64,000 nucleotides of DNA from Roseovarius arcticus (GTDB lineage: Bacteria > Pseudomonadota > Alphaproteobacteria > Rhodobacterales > Rhodobacteraceae), in contig NZ_SZZN01000001.1 in the NCBI RefSeq assembly GCF_006125015.1, positions 3,906,001 through 3,970,000 of the forward strand, read 5' to 3'. The notes beneath the pieces were generated by a model. It was not told where the DNA came from. It ran no database searches and saw nothing but the letters and a program-made list of their open reading frames with translations. The stretch's first letter is position 1; each line of letters begins with the position of its first letter. The translations under genes were made by a program, and so were the position numbers. Below are positions 62,268-64,000 of the stretch, piece by piece.

Positions 62268-63596
62268 ATGCAAGATTGGCTACAAATGAGTGCGGCGGAT
62301 CTCGGCCGTGGTATCGGTGCAGGCCGGATCGATCCTGTGGCCTTGACCGAGGCTTACTTGGACGCCATCGACGCGCATCCAATGACGCCGCGCATATACT
62401 CCGCTGTCACGCACGGCCGCGCGCGGGCAGAGGCGCATGCAGCCGCCGCACGCGCGCGGCTGGGGCAAAGGCGCGGATTGTTGGACGGCGTCCCGATCAG
62501 CTGGAAGGATCTGTTCGACAGCGCAGGCACGGCGACTGAGGCAGGCAGTCGCCTGCTCGCAGGCCGCGTGCCGGACAGCGATGCTGAAGTACTGGCCAAT
62601 GCCACCGCCGCCGGGATGGTCTGCCTTGGCAAGACGCATATGAGCGAGCTGGCGTTTTCGGGCCTTGGCCTGAACCCTATGACCGCGACGCCGCCTTGTA
62701 TCAACGACGCGGACGCAGTTGCCGGCGGCTCGTCCTCGGGTGCGGCGGCAAGCGTGGCGCACGGGCTGGCCGCCGCGGGCATTGGCAGTGATACGGGCGG
62801 GTCAGTGCGCGTACCTGCGGCGTGGAATGATCTGGTCGGGCTGAAAACAACCGCCGGCCGGGTTTCTGTGCGCGGCTCAGTACCGCTGGCCGCGCGGTTC
62901 GACACCGTCGGGCCGCTGACGCGCACTGTCGAGGATGCCGCGTTGCTGCTGGCCGTACTGGAGGGACGCAAAGCCGTCGATTTGCGCGGTGCATCGTTGC
63001 GCGGTGTGCGGCTGGCAACGCTGCAAAGTACGGCAATGAATGATCTGCGGGACATGCCCGAACGCGCATACGTGGCCGCAATCGCCAAGCTGGAGGGCGC
63101 AGGCGCCCTGATTGAGCCGTTGATTGCGCCTGAGGTCGACGAGGCGATGGGCCTCGCCGCAACGCTGTTTTCAGCCGAGGCATATGGCACCTGGGGGGCA
63201 GTGATTGAGGCAGACCCGGACAAGATGTTTGGCCCCATCCGCGACCGCTTTCGCAGCGGTAAGGGCATCACAGCGCCCGAATTCGTCGCGGCTTGGCAGA
63301 GGCTCGATGCGCTGCGCAGCATCTGGGCGACGCGTGTAGCTAGTTATGACGCGGTTCTGATGCCGAGCGCACCGAACCTGCCGCCAAACGCGGCGCGATT
63401 GATGGAGGGCGGCGATTACTACGCGGCCGAGAACCTGCTGACGCTGCGCAACACCCGCGTCGCAAATCTGATGAGCCTGCCCGCGATCACGCTACCGACG
63501 GGCGTTCCCAGCTGCGGTATAATGCTTTGCGGCGCGTCGATGGGCGAGGAACGGCTGCTACGGATTGCCTCTGCGGCAGAGGCAGCGCTGCGCTAA
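62268..63596 (+). CDS. Amidase signature family protein
   Basis: A 442-residue amidase. The Ser-cisSer-Lys triad is visible: Lys80 in GVPISWKDLF, Ser155 in VAGGSSSGAA, and the nucleophile Ser179 in GSDTGGSVRVPAAW. It is not GatA: no gatB or gatC is adjacent and the sequence diverges in the C-terminal region. It hydrolyses an unknown amide. ATG 62268 lies 94 bases from the divergent UbiH-family start. Confidence 0.9.
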   Translation: MQDWLQMSAADLGRGIGAGRIDPVALTEAYLDAIDAHPMTPRIYSAVTHGRARAEAHAAAARARLGQRRGLLDGVPISWKDLFDSAGTATEAGSRLLAGRVPDSDAEVLANATAAGMVCLGKTHMSELAFSGLGLNPMTATPPCINDADAVAGGSSSGAAASVAHGLAAAGIGSDTGGSVRVPAAWNDLVGLKTTAGRVSVRGSVPLAARFDTVGPLTRTVEDAALLLAVLEGRKAVDLRGASLRGVRLATLQSTAMNDLRDMPERAYVAAIAKLEGAGALIEPLIAPEVDEAMGLAATLFSAEAYGTWGAVIEADPDKMFGPIRDRFRSGKGITAPEFVAAWQRLDALRSIWATRVASYDAVLMPSAPNLPPNAARLMEGGDYYAAENLLTLRNTRVANLMSLPAITLPTGVPSCGIMLCGASMGEERLLRIASAAEAALR

Positions 63597-63962
63597 GCCT
63601 TTGAATTAGGTATTTTTACCAACAAAAAACACGGTCTGCCAAAAATGCCACAATCGAGTGGTGGCCGATATGGTTTCGCTGGACGGATGCACGTCCAACG
63701 CGTAGTTTTGGGCAATACGGGGCGACAATGATCCCGAACCTGAGGCAGTTCACATGTTATCCGAGCGGTTTTTTAACCTTGCGGCAAGTTGTCTGGCGTG
63801 CCTGTGCGATCCATCGCGCGGCGCAGCGCCCTTACGCGTTGCGGATACTTTGGCCTTTCAGGATCACGATGAAATCAGCCGGATCATGGGCGCGTTTGCG
63901 CCTTTGGCCGGGCAGGCGGGCGCATCGCGCCGGGCTTGCAGGGCGTAAGGACGAGGAACGAC
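63597..63962. other. Intergenic region with a weak small ORF
   Basis: 366 bases between the amidase and the last gene. It holds an AT-rich start, then a 64-codon frame (63754-63948) described separately. No other gene, tRNA or terminator is clear. Confidence 0.4.
63754..63948 (+). CDS. Possible small protein of 64 residues
   Basis: A frame preceded by GAGG eight bases before its ATG and encoding a 64-residue peptide beginning MLSERFFNLAASCLACLCDP. It matches no family I know. The ribosome site is the only support, and the frame could be chance in GC-rich DNA. Confidence 0.25.
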   Translation: MLSERFFNLAASCLACLCDPSRGAAPLRVADTLAFQDHDEISRIMGAFAPLAGQAGASRRACRA

Positions 63963-64000
63963 ATGGCATATCAGACACGCGGGCGCGATCCTTTGCTGGA
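63963..64000 (+). CDS. 5' end of an unidentified gene
   Basis: A start codon preceded by GAGG at a good distance opens a frame (MAYQTRGRDPLL) that runs off the window after 12 codons. The visible part is too short to identify. Confidence 0.5.
   Translation, partial: MAYQTRGRDPLL

Overview
The window looks like chromosomal DNA of an alphaproteobacterium of the Rhodobacteraceae (Roseobacter-type). Support: the uvrC-pgsA-moaD-moaE order, a DUF1127 small protein, an RTX protein ending in a Hint domain, a DoeA/DoeB-type ectoine-degradation cluster, a CIO-type cytochrome bd oxidase, GC-rich coding DNA and frequent ATGA stop/start overlaps. The genus cannot be fixed from sequence reading alone. No rRNA, tRNA or CRISPR array was seen.

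Left part (about 1-23 kb) is an accessory, decaying region. Intact genes: a cupin with a divergent LysR regulator, a LysR/DUF1127 pair, a four-helix membrane protein, a dimethylglycine-dehydrogenase-like flavoenzyme, a LysR/permease pair, a DCC-type thiol oxidoreductase, a large RTX-Hint protein, a secreted DsrE-like protein and a lipoamide-dehydrogenase-like enzyme. Between them lie broken genes: a glutathione S-transferase with one frameshift, a DMT/EamA transporter with its 5' part lost and split by an IS, a DUF4189-like gene, an MFS transporter with a frameshift and a probable internal deletion, an ATP-grasp gene joined to an IS3 orfA relic, and a fatty-acid-hydroxylase tail. Two nearly complete IS3-family elements (4869-6098 and about 7006-8204) and an IS481-type relic sit in the same region.

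Middle part (23-44.6 kb) is dense catabolism and transport. A minus-strand operon encodes a family-5 solute-binding protein, two permeases, two ATPases and an M19 dipeptidase, a complete peptide uptake and cleavage unit. It is followed by a Na+/H+ antiporter, then an ectoine-degradation operon (doeA, doeB, class III aminotransferase) divergent from an Lrp/AsnC regulator. Next come cydA-cydB with a 46-residue accessory membrane protein, and a LuxR regulator divergent from a glutamine-synthetase-like ligase plus a PotABCD-type ABC transporter, which together suggest amine or polyamine uptake and gamma-glutamylation.

Right part (44.7-64 kb) is mainly housekeeping on the plus strand: tamA-tamB for outer-membrane assembly, a CoxG-like protein, an ABC-2 exporter, an S49 protease, a 56-residue zinc-ribbon membrane protein, a Ca2+/Na+ antiporter, a pteridine-reductase-like SDR, uvrC, pgsA, moaD and moaE. 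A flavin amine oxidase and a UbiH-family monooxygenase lie on the minus strand, and an amidase and the start of an unidentified gene close the window. The uvrC upstream region is AT-rich and carries two tandem DnaA boxes.
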